Shown: one piece after another, positions 1-6,980 of the stretch | How the letters are laid out: each line of letters begins with the position of its first letter | Numbering within the stretch: position 1 is the stretch's first letter | Assembly (NCBI GenBank): GCA_016795255.1 | Contig: JAEUIB010000899.1 | Span: 1-21,221, forward strand | From: Planctomycetota bacterium | GTDB taxonomy: Bacteria > Planctomycetota > B15-G4 > JADJEK01 | Length of the DNA stretch: 21,221 nucleotides | Reading direction: 5' to 3' | Made by a program: the position numbers and the translations under genes | Notes under the pieces: generated by a model | The model's database searches: none | What the model was told of the DNA's origin: nothing | The model's input: only the letters and a program-made list of their open reading frames with translations

Positions 1-2
1 CG

Positions 3-1394
3 GGCAGCGGAGTGTTCGCGCTCCCGTTGCTGCTGTTCTGGTTCAAGCCCGTGTTCGAGCGCGTGCCCGTGTTCGTGCTCGGCCGCGCACTGTTCGCGAC
101 GCCGCCGACGCTCGGCGCCGTCGCGAAGGCGGTGCCGCGGCTGTGGGGACGGCACACGCTGGTCGGGCTGTTCCCGCATCGCTTGAACCCGGCACGCGGG
201 ATCCTGACGCCCGTCGTCGTGCTCGAAGGCGTGCGAGGCAAAGCGCTGCGCGAGCGCCAGCGCCTCATCGCGCAGGACCATGGCGGCAAGGCGTCGTTCG
301 TCGCGTTCGCGGGCGCTCACTTCGAGTCGTTCGTCGCGCTGCTGCTGCACGGGTCGATCTGGACGTTGGTGCCGGACGACTTCCTGCCGAAGTTCGACTT
401 CGACGATTGGGAGCGCATGCTCGCGTCGGTCGGTGCGTACCAGCACGTCAGCAACGCGATCTTCGTCGTGACGTATTCGCTGAACGGCTTGCTGCACGCG
501 TCGTGCGGATTCGCGCTGTACATCGACCGCCGTGCGCACCTCGAGGGCTGGGACCTCGACGTCGCGTTCCGTCGGCTCGCGCACGACATCGAAGCGCGCC
601 GCCCCACGCGTTCGCGCGCGACGACGGCGCTCGGCAAGGCGGTGCTCGCGCTCGTCACCTGCGGCGCACTGTTCGGCACGGGCGTCGCGCACGCACAGGA
701 CGCGACTCCGACGAAGGCCGAGATCCGCACTGCCGTCCGGGGCGTGCTCGCGAGCGAAGACTTCGGCGGCACGACGAAGAACCGCCAATGGGTGTGGGAC
801 AACGATCGACGTCGGGAACAGCGCGGCGCGCCCGAGCTCGAGAAGTTGAAGCACGAGATCGCTCCGAACGCGATCCCTGGGCTCGAGATGCCGATGCACC
901 GACCCTCCACGCCGGGCACGTCCCTGTCGACGATCGTGACGTGGGCATCGTTCGTCGTCGTGCTCACGATCGTGATCGTGCTGTCGATCCGACGTTGGCG
1001 CGAGCTGCGCCGACTCCGCGAACCGACGCAATCGCCCGCGCTCGACGTCATGGGACTCGACCTGCGTCCCGAGTCGATCCCCGACGACGTACCGGGCGCG
1101 GCCCTCGCCGCGTTCGACGCGGGCGAACTCGAGGCGGCGTTGAGCCTGCTGTACCGCGCGACGTTGTCGCGGCTGGTGGCCGACGACGGCTTGCAGCTCG
1201 AGCCCGGCGACACCGAGGGGGATTGCTCGCGCCGCGTGCGCGCGCTCGTGGACGCACCGCGATCGGCGGCGTTCGACGCTCTGACGAACGCACGCATCAC
1301 GGTCGCGTACGCGCACCGCGCGATCTCGCGCGAGGCGTTCGTCACGCTGTGCGACGCGTTCGCCACGCACTTCCCCGTGCGGAGCGCGGCATGA
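3..1394 (+). CDS. DUF4129 domain membrane protein (5' end outside window)
   Basis: The frame is open from the first bases, and the GTG at 12 is just an internal valine codon in a frame already running, so the true start lies upstream. Counting from that GTG, hydrophobic stretches lie near residues 3-11, 95-120, 143-170, 205-228 and 308-326. A conserved RRAHLEGWDLDVAFRRLA stretch at 173-190 resembles the DUF4129 membrane proteins I know from Xanthomonas-type MoxR clusters. The C-terminal third (about 360-455), beginning AALAAFDAGELEAALSLLYRATLSRL, matches the cytosolic DUF4129 domain. Its stop overlaps the next start as ATGA, implying translational coupling with the DUF4350 gene. Biochemical function is unknown; by association it is part of a MoxR/DUF58 envelope module. 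The missing N-terminus is probably under 100 residues by comparison with the family. Confidence 0.8.
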   Translation, partial: GSGVFALPLLLFWFKPVFERVPVFVLGRALFATPPTLGAVAKAVPRLWGRHTLVGLFPHRLNPARGILTPVVVLEGVRGKALRERQRLIAQDHGGKASFVAFAGAHFESFVALLLHGSIWTLVPDDFLPKFDFDDWERMLASVGAYQHVSNAIFVVTYSLNGLLHASCGFALYIDRRAHLEGWDLDVAFRRLAHDIEARRPTRSRATTALGKAVLALVTCGALFGTGVAHAQDATPTKAEIRTAVRGVLASEDFGGTTKNRQWVWDNDRRREQRGAPELEKLKHEIAPNAIPGLEMPMHRPSTPGTSLSTIVTWASFVVVLTIVIVLSIRRWRELRRLREPTQSPALDVMGLDLRPESIPDDVPGAALAAFDAGELEAALSLLYRATLSRLVADDGLQLEPGDTEGDCSRRVRALVDAPRSAAFDALTNARITVAYAHRAISREAFVTLCDAFATHFPVRSAA

Positions 1395-2560
1395 ACCGGC
1401 GCGTCGTCGGCGGCATCCTCCTCGTGGTCGTTCTCGGCGTCCTCGTCGCGGCCGGGTTCTGGCTCGCCAGCAAGGGCCATTTCGAGGAGGTCGAGGTCTC
1501 GTTCGACGAGAGCCCCGCCGCGCGCGCGAATCCGCTGCTCGCGTGCGAGCGCATCCTGACGAAGCTCGGTCTGCCCACCGAGAGTCGACGCATCATCGCC
1601 GCGCCGCCGCCGACCGATCACACCTTGATCGTCGTCGGCGACGGACGTCGCGTCGCGCGCAGCATGCTCGAGTCGATGCGCGACTGGGTCGACCGCGGCG
1701 GTCACCTCGTGATCGCACTTCCGAGTGGATCGCCCTGGTCGGAACTGCTCGAGCGCATCGACGACGACGCGGACGGCCGCGACGACGGCGACGGCGACGC
1801 GCCCGCTGCCTTCGCCAAGACCTTCGGGTTCTCGGTCCGATCGACGCACACGATCTCCGGACCGAGCCCCGACCTCGATCTCGGCGGCTCCGAGCTCGAG
1901 GTCGATCTCGACGGCGCGCAATTCGTGTCGACCACGGCCGCGGCCGCCGACACGTTCGGCGTCGATCCCGCCCACGCGAAGTGCATCTCGTTCGAGCGCG
2001 GGCGCGGCCGCGTGACCGTGCTCGGCTCGGTCGATCCGATCGCGAACGGCCACATCGGCAAGCACGACCACGCCGAGTTCGCGCTGCGCATCGCGCGGTT
2101 GCGGCCCGGCACGCGCGGCGCGTGGATCGCGTTCGATGTCGACGGCAACGTCGGGTTCTTGAAGCGGCTGTGGACCGCGGCGTGGCCGATGCTCGCGCCG
2201 TTGGTCGTCCTGCTGATGCTGTGGGCGTGGCGCGCCGGCAAGCGCTTCGGCCCGCGGATCCCCGACCCGGTCGACGACCTGCGCGACTTCGCCGATCACG
2301 TGCGTGCGTCGGGCGAGTACCTGCTGCGCTCGCGCGCGTACGTCGCCATGGTCGCGTCGGCGCGCAGCGCTTTGGATCGCTCGATCACGCGCACGCGCCC
2401 CGACCTCGCACATCGGGACGTCACCACGCGCGAGCACGAACTCGCGCAGGCCGCCGAACTCGGGACGGACGACGTCCGCGAAGCCACGACGGCGTCGCCG
2501 TCCGCCGCCACTTTCGTGCGCATGGTGCGCACTCTCGAACGGATCCGGAGATCGCTGTGA
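1391..2560 (+). CDS. DUF4350 domain membrane protein
   Basis: The protein has 389 residues. It has an N-terminal membrane helix (about 6-25), an extracytoplasmic domain, a second helix (about 262-281) and a basic cytosolic tail. The stretch NPLLACERILTKLGLP (47-62) followed by SMLESMRDWVDRGGHLVIAL (91-110) is the glutamine-amidotransferase-like fold typical of DUF4350. No catalytic triad is evident, so it is probably a binding or scaffold protein. An acidic Asp/Gly-rich insert (DDDADGRDDGDGDAP, 124-138) could be a flexible or cation-binding loop. The start is ATG in ATGA overlap with the upstream stop, with GGAG at 1381-1384 and a 6-nt spacer. Its own stop overlaps the MoxR start. DUF4350 proteins are regular partners of MoxR, DUF58 and DUF4129 genes. 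Confidence 0.85.
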   Translation: MNRRVVGGILLVVVLGVLVAAGFWLASKGHFEEVEVSFDESPAARANPLLACERILTKLGLPTESRRIIAAPPPTDHTLIVVGDGRRVARSMLESMRDWVDRGGHLVIALPSGSPWSELLERIDDDADGRDDGDGDAPAAFAKTFGFSVRSTHTISGPSPDLDLGGSELEVDLDGAQFVSTTAAAADTFGVDPAHAKCISFERGRGRVTVLGSVDPIANGHIGKHDHAEFALRIARLRPGTRGAWIAFDVDGNVGFLKRLWTAAWPMLAPLVVLLMLWAWRAGKRFGPRIPDPVDDLRDFADHVRASGEYLLRSRAYVAMVASARSALDRSITRTRPDLAHRDVTTREHELAQAAELGTDDVREATTASPSAATFVRMVRTLERIRRSL

Positions 2561-3558
2561 ACGACACACCCGCGCCCGAGGTACCCATGCAGAGCGACGC
2601 CGACGTCGCCGCGGCGACCGAACGGGTCAAGCGCATCCGCGCCGAGATCGGCAAGGTCGTCATCGGCCAAGCCGACGCCGTCGATCACGTGCTGCTCGCG
2701 TTCTTCGCGGGCGGTCACGTGCTGATCGAGGGTGTCCCGGGACTCGGCAAGACGCTGCTCGTGCTGGCGCTCGCGCGCACGTTCGGGGGACGATTCGCGC
2801 GCGTGCAGTTCACGCCGGACCTGATGCCCGCCGACGTCACCGGCCACGTCGTGTTCGACGCGCGCGACAACGCGTTCCGCCTGCGCCGCGGTCCCGCGTT
2901 CACGAACCTGTTGCTCGCCGACGAGATCAACCGCGCGTCGGCGCGCACGCAGGCGGCGCTGCTCGACGTGATGCAAGAAGGACAGATCACGATCGAGGGC
3001 GAGGCGACGCGGCTCGAGCCGCCGTTCATGGCGCTGGCGACGCAGAACCCGATCGAACAGGAGGGCACGTATCCGCTGCCCGAAGCGCAGCTCGACCGCT
3101 TCCTGCTGAAGGTCGTCATCGACTACCCGTCGCTCGACGAGGAGAACCGCATCGTCGAACTGGTGACGACCGACCGCGTCGGCGACGCGCGCGACGTCTC
3201 GCGCGTGCAGCAGGTCGTGACGCCAGCCGAGGTCCTCACGCTGTCGGCGCTGATCTCGCGTCTCGTCGTCGCGCCCGCGGTCCGCGATTACGCGGTGCGC
3301 CTGGTGCGCGAAACACGGTCGTGGCGCGGCATCGCGATGGGCGCCGGGCCGCGCGCGTCGATCGCGCTCGTGCGCGTGGCGCGCGTGGCCGCGCTGTTCC
3401 AAGGGCGCGGCTTCGTCACGCCCGACGACGTCAAGCAGGTCGCGCGCCCGGTGCTGCGCCATCGCATCGCGCTGGCGCCGGAGCTCGACCTCGAAGGCAC
3501 GGCGGCCGATGCCGTGATCGACCAGATCACCGCCACCGTCGAGGCGCCACGCACGTGA
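2557..3558 (+). CDS. MoxR family AAA+ ATPase
   Basis: This 333-residue protein has the full MoxR signature: Walker A GVPGLGKT (59-66), Walker B LLLADEIN (118-125), sensor-1 ATQNP (161-165) and the LPEAQLDRF stretch (174-182). MoxR ATPases act as cytosolic chaperone-like remodelers that mature or insert metal cofactors, or activate vWA-domain partners. The DUF58 protein encoded next is the expected partner. I chose the GTG at 2557: it overlaps the upstream stop as GTGA and has GGAG at 2547-2550 with a 6-nt spacer. An ATG at 2587 preceded by GAGG is a close alternative and would remove 10 residues upstream of the conserved domain. The client is unknown. Confidence 0.93.
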   Translation: MNDTPAPEVPMQSDADVAAATERVKRIRAEIGKVVIGQADAVDHVLLAFFAGGHVLIEGVPGLGKTLLVLALARTFGGRFARVQFTPDLMPADVTGHVVFDARDNAFRLRRGPAFTNLLLADEINRASARTQAALLDVMQEGQITIEGEATRLEPPFMALATQNPIEQEGTYPLPEAQLDRFLLKVVIDYPSLDEENRIVELVTTDRVGDARDVSRVQQVVTPAEVLTLSALISRLVVAPAVRDYAVRLVRETRSWRGIAMGAGPRASIALVRVARVAALFQGRGFVTPDDVKQVARPVLRHRIALAPELDLEGTAADAVIDQITATVEAPRT

Positions 3559-3574
3559 ACGGAATGCGCTCTCG

Positions 3575-4879
3575 ATGAAGCCGGCCCCGCGGCTGCTGCA
3601 GCTCGCTCTGGTGCTCGCCGCGATCGGCTTGGTCGCGTCGTTCGTGCCGCGCGCGTTGCCGTTCTACTTCGGTGCGATCGGCGTCGCGGCGTTGGTCGCG
3701 GCGATCGACGCCGTCGTCGTCCTGCGGCGCCCCGCCGTGATCGTGCTGCGCACGGCGCCGTCGTCGGTGCCGGTCGGCGTGTGGAAGGAGATCGAACTGC
3801 GCGTCGACAACCCGACGCCTCGCGCGCAGACGCTCGCCGTGTTCGACGGCGTGCCGGACGCGTTCGTCTTCGAAGGGTTGCCGCGCGACGTCGTCGTCCC
3901 GGCGCACAGCGCGGCGAGCTTCACGTATCGCGTCCGCGCGGCGCGGCGCGGCGACGCCAGGTTCGAGCCGGTCGACGTGCTGCGCGACTCGGGCCTGCGC
4001 TTGTGGCAACGCACCGAGCGCGCCGGTACGGCTCACGTCGTGCGCGTGTTCCCCGACTTCGCGACGGTCGCGAAGCTGTCGCTGCACGCGATCGACCAGC
4101 ACATCCAACTGATGGGACTGAAGCGGCGGCAGCGGCGCGGCGAGGGCTTCGAGTTCCGCCAACTGCGCGACTACACCGCCGGTGACCCGCTGCGGCGCGT
4201 CGACTGGAAGGCGACCTCGCGCCGGCGCAAACTGATCTCGCGCGAGTACCAGGAGGAGCGCGATCAGCAGGTGCTGTTCGTGCTCGATTGCGGGCGGCGC
4301 ATGCGCGCGATCGACGGCGATCTCTCGCACTTCGACCACTGCCTGAACGCCCTGCTCGTGGTCGCCAGCGTCGTGTTGCGGCAAGGCGATTCGGTCGGCT
4401 TCGTGACCTACGGCGGCGTCGATCGCAAGCTCGCGCCGGTCAAAGGTCGCAGCCAGTTGCGCACGCTGCAGAGCGCGCTCTACGACGTCCATCCGACGCT
4501 GGAGCCCGCCGACCACGTCGAGGCCGCGGAGCGCGTGCGGGTGCACCAGACCAAGCGAGCGTTGGTGTTGTTCGTCACCAATCAGCGCGACGACGACGTC
4601 GCGGACCTCGCGCCCGCACTCGAGCTGTTGCGCCGCCGCCATCTAGTGGTCGTCGCGAGCCTCGGCGAGACGACGATCGATCGCCTACGGGACGAGCCGA
4701 TCACGACCCCCGAGACCGCCGCGACGCATTGCGCCGCAGTGTCGTACCTCGAGGCGCGCAGCAAGGCGCTCGAAGGACTGCGCAAGCCGGGCGTGATCCC
4801 GCTCGACACGGTGCCGCGGCGACTGGCGATCGAGCTGGCGCACCAGTACCTCGAGATCAAGCGCTCGGGCAGGCTGTGA
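3575..4879 (+). CDS. DUF58 domain protein (degenerate vWA-like), membrane anchored
   Basis: The protein has 434 residues with two N-terminal hydrophobic helices (about 7-24 and 31-50), a beta-rich region (about 55-130) and the DUF58 core. The core is visible as RRGEGFEFRQLRDYTAGDPLRRVDWKATSRRRKLISREYQEE (188-228), one of the most conserved blocks of the family. The following VLFVLDCGRRM (233-243) sits where von Willebrand A domains carry DxSxS; here it is DCGRR, so a canonical metal-ion adhesion site is absent. DUF58 proteins pair with MoxR ATPases and are thought to be their substrates or adaptors at the membrane. The start ATG lies 16 nt after the MoxR stop with only a weak purine-rich upstream sequence. 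It is the last gene of the cluster inside the window. Confidence 0.9.
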   Translation: MKPAPRLLQLALVLAAIGLVASFVPRALPFYFGAIGVAALVAAIDAVVVLRRPAVIVLRTAPSSVPVGVWKEIELRVDNPTPRAQTLAVFDGVPDAFVFEGLPRDVVVPAHSAASFTYRVRAARRGDARFEPVDVLRDSGLRLWQRTERAGTAHVVRVFPDFATVAKLSLHAIDQHIQLMGLKRRQRRGEGFEFRQLRDYTAGDPLRRVDWKATSRRRKLISREYQEERDQQVLFVLDCGRRMRAIDGDLSHFDHCLNALLVVASVVLRQGDSVGFVTYGGVDRKLAPVKGRSQLRTLQSALYDVHPTLEPADHVEAAERVRVHQTKRALVLFVTNQRDDDVADLAPALELLRRRHLVVVASLGETTIDRLRDEPITTPETAATHCAAVSYLEARSKALEGLRKPGVIPLDTVPRRLAIELAHQYLEIKRSGRL

Positions 4880-4893
4880 CGGATCGCGCCTTG

Positions 4894-4947
4894 TTGGACA
4901 GGATCGACAGGTTCGACACGTTCGACGTGCTCCACGGGTTCCACGCG
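4894..4947. repeat. Degenerate 9-bp tandem repeat, six units
   Basis: Six consecutive nonamers run without gaps: TTGGACAGG, ATCGACAGG, TTCGACACG, TTCGACGTG, CTCCACGGG, TTCCACGCG. Consensus is roughly TTCGACAGG with positions 5-6 (AC) invariant. The array fills most of the DUF58-xth intergenic space. Read on the minus strand it would give an xxV tripeptide periodicity, but no gene is supported there. A small hairpin (CACGC 4942-4946 with GCGTG 4955-4959) overlaps its right edge and may act as a weak terminator for the MoxR cluster. Confidence 0.6.
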
Positions 4948-4992
4948 TCCGGAAGCGTGCCATGCACCTGTCGCGCGCGTCGCGGCGACCGG

Positions 4993-4998
4993 TATCCT
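4993..4998 (+). promoter_or_regulatory. Candidate -10 element of xth (leaderless spacing)
   Basis: TATCCT lies in a GC-rich stretch and ends exactly 8 nt before the ATG at 5007. With the usual 6-8 nt from -10 to the transcription start, the mRNA would begin at or next to the A of the start codon. No convincing -35 hexamer is seen at 16-19 nt upstream. The same arrangement occurs at 13510-13515. Confidence 0.5.
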
Positions 4999-5006
4999 GC
5001 CGCCCC

Positions 5007-5777
5007 ATGCTGATCGCCACCTGGAACGTCAATTCGGTGCGCGCGCGCCTGCCGCGGCTGTTGCCGTGGCTGGAGACGGCCAAGCCCGACGTCGTCTGCC
5101 TGCAAGAACTGAAGTGCGTCGACGAGCAGTTCCCGCGCGAAGAGATCGAAGCGCTCGGCTACCAGATCGCGGCGTACGGCCAGAAGACCTACAACGGCGT
5201 CGCGGTGCTGTCGAAGCGACGGTTCGACGACGTGTTCCTCGGCATGAAGTCGGACGCCCCCGACGCCGATCGACGCGTGGTCGGGGTGCAGATCGGCGAT
5301 CTGTTCGTCGTCAGCGTCTACGTCGTCAACGGCCAAGAGGTCGGCTCGCCGAAGTACGCGTACAAGCTCGACTGGATGACGCGCCTGAAGGACGACCTGC
5401 GCGAGCGCTACGACCTCGGCGAGAAGGTCGTCGTCGCCGGCGACTTCAACGTCACGTTCGACGACCGCGACGTCCACGACCCGAAGGCGTGGCACGAGAA
5501 GATCCTGTGCTCGACGCCGGAGCGCGAGCGGCTGCGAGCCCTCGTCGATCTCGGGCTCGTCGACGCGTTCCGCAAGTTCCACGAGGACGGCGGCCACTTC
5601 ACGTGGTGGGACTTCCGGACGCGCGGCTTCCAGCGCGGACTCGGTCTGCGCATCGATCACATCCTCATGTCGCCGGCGGCGCTGTCTTCGTGCTCGGACG
5701 TCTGGATCGACAGGGACGCGCGCGACGGCGAGAAGCCGAGCGACCACGCCCCGGTCATGGCGAGGCTCACCCCGTGA
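5007..5777 (+). CDS. xth: Exodeoxyribonuclease III / AP endonuclease
   Basis: The protein has 256 residues, normal for exonuclease III. All catalytic landmarks of the endonuclease/exonuclease/phosphatase fold are present: N7 (ATWNVNS), E34 (LQELK), Y105, D146 and N148 (AGDFNV), D217 (RIDHIL), and D246/H247 (SDHAPV). It would cleave DNA 5' to abasic sites and degrade one strand from blunt or recessed 3' ends during base-excision repair in the cytosol. The frame extends upstream to an ATG at 4962, but homology starts at MLIATWN and the likely -10 lies at 4993-4998, so I place the start at 5007. The stop overlaps the next start as GTGA, coupling it to the TraB-like gene. Confidence 0.95.
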   Translation: MLIATWNVNSVRARLPRLLPWLETAKPDVVCLQELKCVDEQFPREEIEALGYQIAAYGQKTYNGVAVLSKRRFDDVFLGMKSDAPDADRRVVGVQIGDLFVVSVYVVNGQEVGSPKYAYKLDWMTRLKDDLRERYDLGEKVVVAGDFNVTFDDRDVHDPKAWHEKILCSTPERERLRALVDLGLVDAFRKFHEDGGHFTWWDFRTRGFQRGLGLRIDHILMSPAALSSCSDVWIDRDARDGEKPSDHAPVMARLTP

Positions 5778-6679
5778 ATCACACTCTCGCGTCGTGGTTG
5801 CTGCCGTTCGCATTCGCCGCCTGCGCGGCGACCGACGACGAACCGACCGACTTCATGCGCTTCGTCCAGGACGAAGCCGGCGCCGGCCGCCTCGAGTCGG
5901 CGCTCGTCAACTACGTCGACGACGAGGGCCGCCAGGTCGCGCTGGTCGGCGCGGTGCACATCGGCGATCGCGCGTACTACGAAGAGCTGAACGACTTGTT
6001 CACCGGCTTCGACGCCGTGCTCTACGAGTTGGTCGCCGAGCGCGGCATGAAGCCCGAGCCCGGCGCCGGCACCGATTCGCCGCTCAGCATGATGCAGCGG
6101 TTCATGAAGGACTCGCTCGACCTGACGTTCCAGCTCGAGGAGATCGACTACTCGCCGGCGAACTTCGTCCACGCCGACATCGATCCGGCGGGCTTCGCCG
6201 CGAAGATGGAAGAGAAGGGCGAGTCGCTGCTGTCGATGATGCTGAAGCTGATGCGCGCCGAGATGGAACGCGCCGAGCAGAACCCGAACTCGCAGGTCAG
6301 CACGATGGCGATGCTGCTCGCGCTGACGAGCAAGGACTCCGCGCGGACGATGAAGATGCTGCTCGGCAAGCAGTTCGAGGACATGGAGGCCATGGTGGCC
6401 GGCCTCGACAAGGGCGCGAAGGGCGAGGGCTCGACGCTGCTCGGCGAGCGCAACAAGATCTGCATCGACGTGATGAACGAGCAGATCACGGCCGGCAAGC
6501 GTCGCCTCGCGATCTTCTACGGCGCCGCGCACCTGCCCGACATGGAGCGACGCCTGCGCGAACTCGGCTTCACGCGCAAATCGCACGAGTGGATCGTGGC
6601 CTGGGACATCCCCGCGACCAAGCCCGCGGCGACCGGAACGGCGAAGCCAGCGGCCTCGGAACCCTCCGGAACGAAGTGA
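5774..6679 (+). CDS. TraB/GumN-like protein, putative lipoprotein
   Basis: The protein has 301 residues. It shows the TraB/PrgY/GumN pattern: a first GxxH block (GAVH, 59-62, in VALVGAVHIGDRAYYEEL), a conserved Glu (E85 in DAVLYELV), an ERN motif (225-227) and a second GxxH block (GAAH, 250-253, before LPDMERRLRELGF). Related TIKI proteins are metal-dependent proteases, so hydrolase activity is possible but unproven here. The N-terminus is a signal sequence ending FAAC (14-17), which could be a non-optimal lipobox with Cys17 lipidated; otherwise it is secreted or anchored. The middle (about 110-210) is helical and rich in Met, Glu and Lys, and the tail is Ala/Pro/Thr-rich. The start GTG overlaps the xth stop and its stop overlaps the smr start, so it is the middle gene of a coupled trio. 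Confidence 0.75.
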   Translation: MNHTLASWLLPFAFAACAATDDEPTDFMRFVQDEAGAGRLESALVNYVDDEGRQVALVGAVHIGDRAYYEELNDLFTGFDAVLYELVAERGMKPEPGAGTDSPLSMMQRFMKDSLDLTFQLEEIDYSPANFVHADIDPAGFAAKMEEKGESLLSMMLKLMRAEMERAEQNPNSQVSTMAMLLALTSKDSARTMKMLLGKQFEDMEAMVAGLDKGAKGEGSTLLGERNKICIDVMNEQITAGKRRLAIFYGAAHLPDMERRLRELGFTRKSHEWIVAWDIPATKPAATGTAKPAASEPSGTK

Positions 6680-6939
6680 ACGCCATGCGCGAACTCGACC
6701 TCCACGGTCTCGACCGAACCACGGCGCTGCAGCGCATCCGCGCGTTCTTGCAGCAGAGTCAGCGCGACGGAGTGCTGAACCTCCGCATCGTCCACGGCAT
6801 CGGCAAGGGGATCCTCAAGGAGCTGACGCGCAAGCTGCTCGACGGTCATCCCGCCGTCTACGACTTCGGGCAAGCTCGTCCGAGCGACGGTGGCCCGGGG
6901 GCCACCGTCGTCCGGTTGCGATCGAAGAACCTGCGCTGA
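6676..6939 (+). CDS. Stand-alone Smr domain protein
   Basis: This 87-residue protein is nearly all Smr domain, the C-terminal domain of MutS2. The two diagnostic motifs are present: LDLHGL near the start and IVHGIGKGILK (the HGxG motif) in the middle. Smr domains bind and can nick DNA or RNA, and small stand-alone Smr proteins have shown endonuclease activity in other bacteria. The start GTG at 6676 overlaps the upstream stop as GTGA; an ATG at 6685 three codons on is an alternative and is the point where the domain begins. Coupling to xth suggests nucleic-acid repair or processing, though the intervening TraB-like protein is hard to fit in. A perfect 12-bp inverted repeat lies within its last codons. 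Confidence 0.88.
   Translation: MNAMRELDLHGLDRTTALQRIRAFLQQSQRDGVLNLRIVHGIGKGILKELTRKLLDGHPAVYDFGQARPSDGGPGATVVRLRSKNLR
6885..6910 (+). terminator. Strong intragenic hairpin at smr 3' end
   Basis: CGACGGTGGCCC at 6885-6896 pairs perfectly with GGGCCACCGTCG at 6899-6910 across a 2-nt gap. The stem lies inside the smr coding sequence, about 27 nt before its stop codon ends. No T-run follows. It could be a U-less terminator or a stabilising 3' structure. Confidence 0.4.
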
Positions 6940-6943
6940 CGTC

Positions 6944-6977
6944 GATCCGCGCGACGCGGACTCGACGCGGTCGGATC
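6944..6977. terminator. Dyad between convergent smr and peptidase genes
   Basis: GATCCG (6944-6949) is matched by CGGATC (6972-6977). A nested short hairpin TCCGCG-CGA-CGCGGA (6946-6960) offers an alternative fold. It occupies the 41-nt gap between two converging stop codons, so a bidirectional terminator is the simplest reading. There is no T-run. Confidence 0.4.
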
Positions 6978-6980
6978 AGC

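Noticed and set aside
317..2569. Very long open frame on the minus strand opposite the DUF4129 and DUF4350 genes, and similar long antisense frames elsewhere
   Set aside because: Arg/Ala-rich composition with no recognisable motif, lying fully over well-supported genes; such frames arise by chance in high-GC coding sequence.
4962..5006. N-terminal extension of xth from an upstream ATG
   Set aside because: The 15 extra residues match nothing in the family, and the likely -10 element lies inside this stretch.
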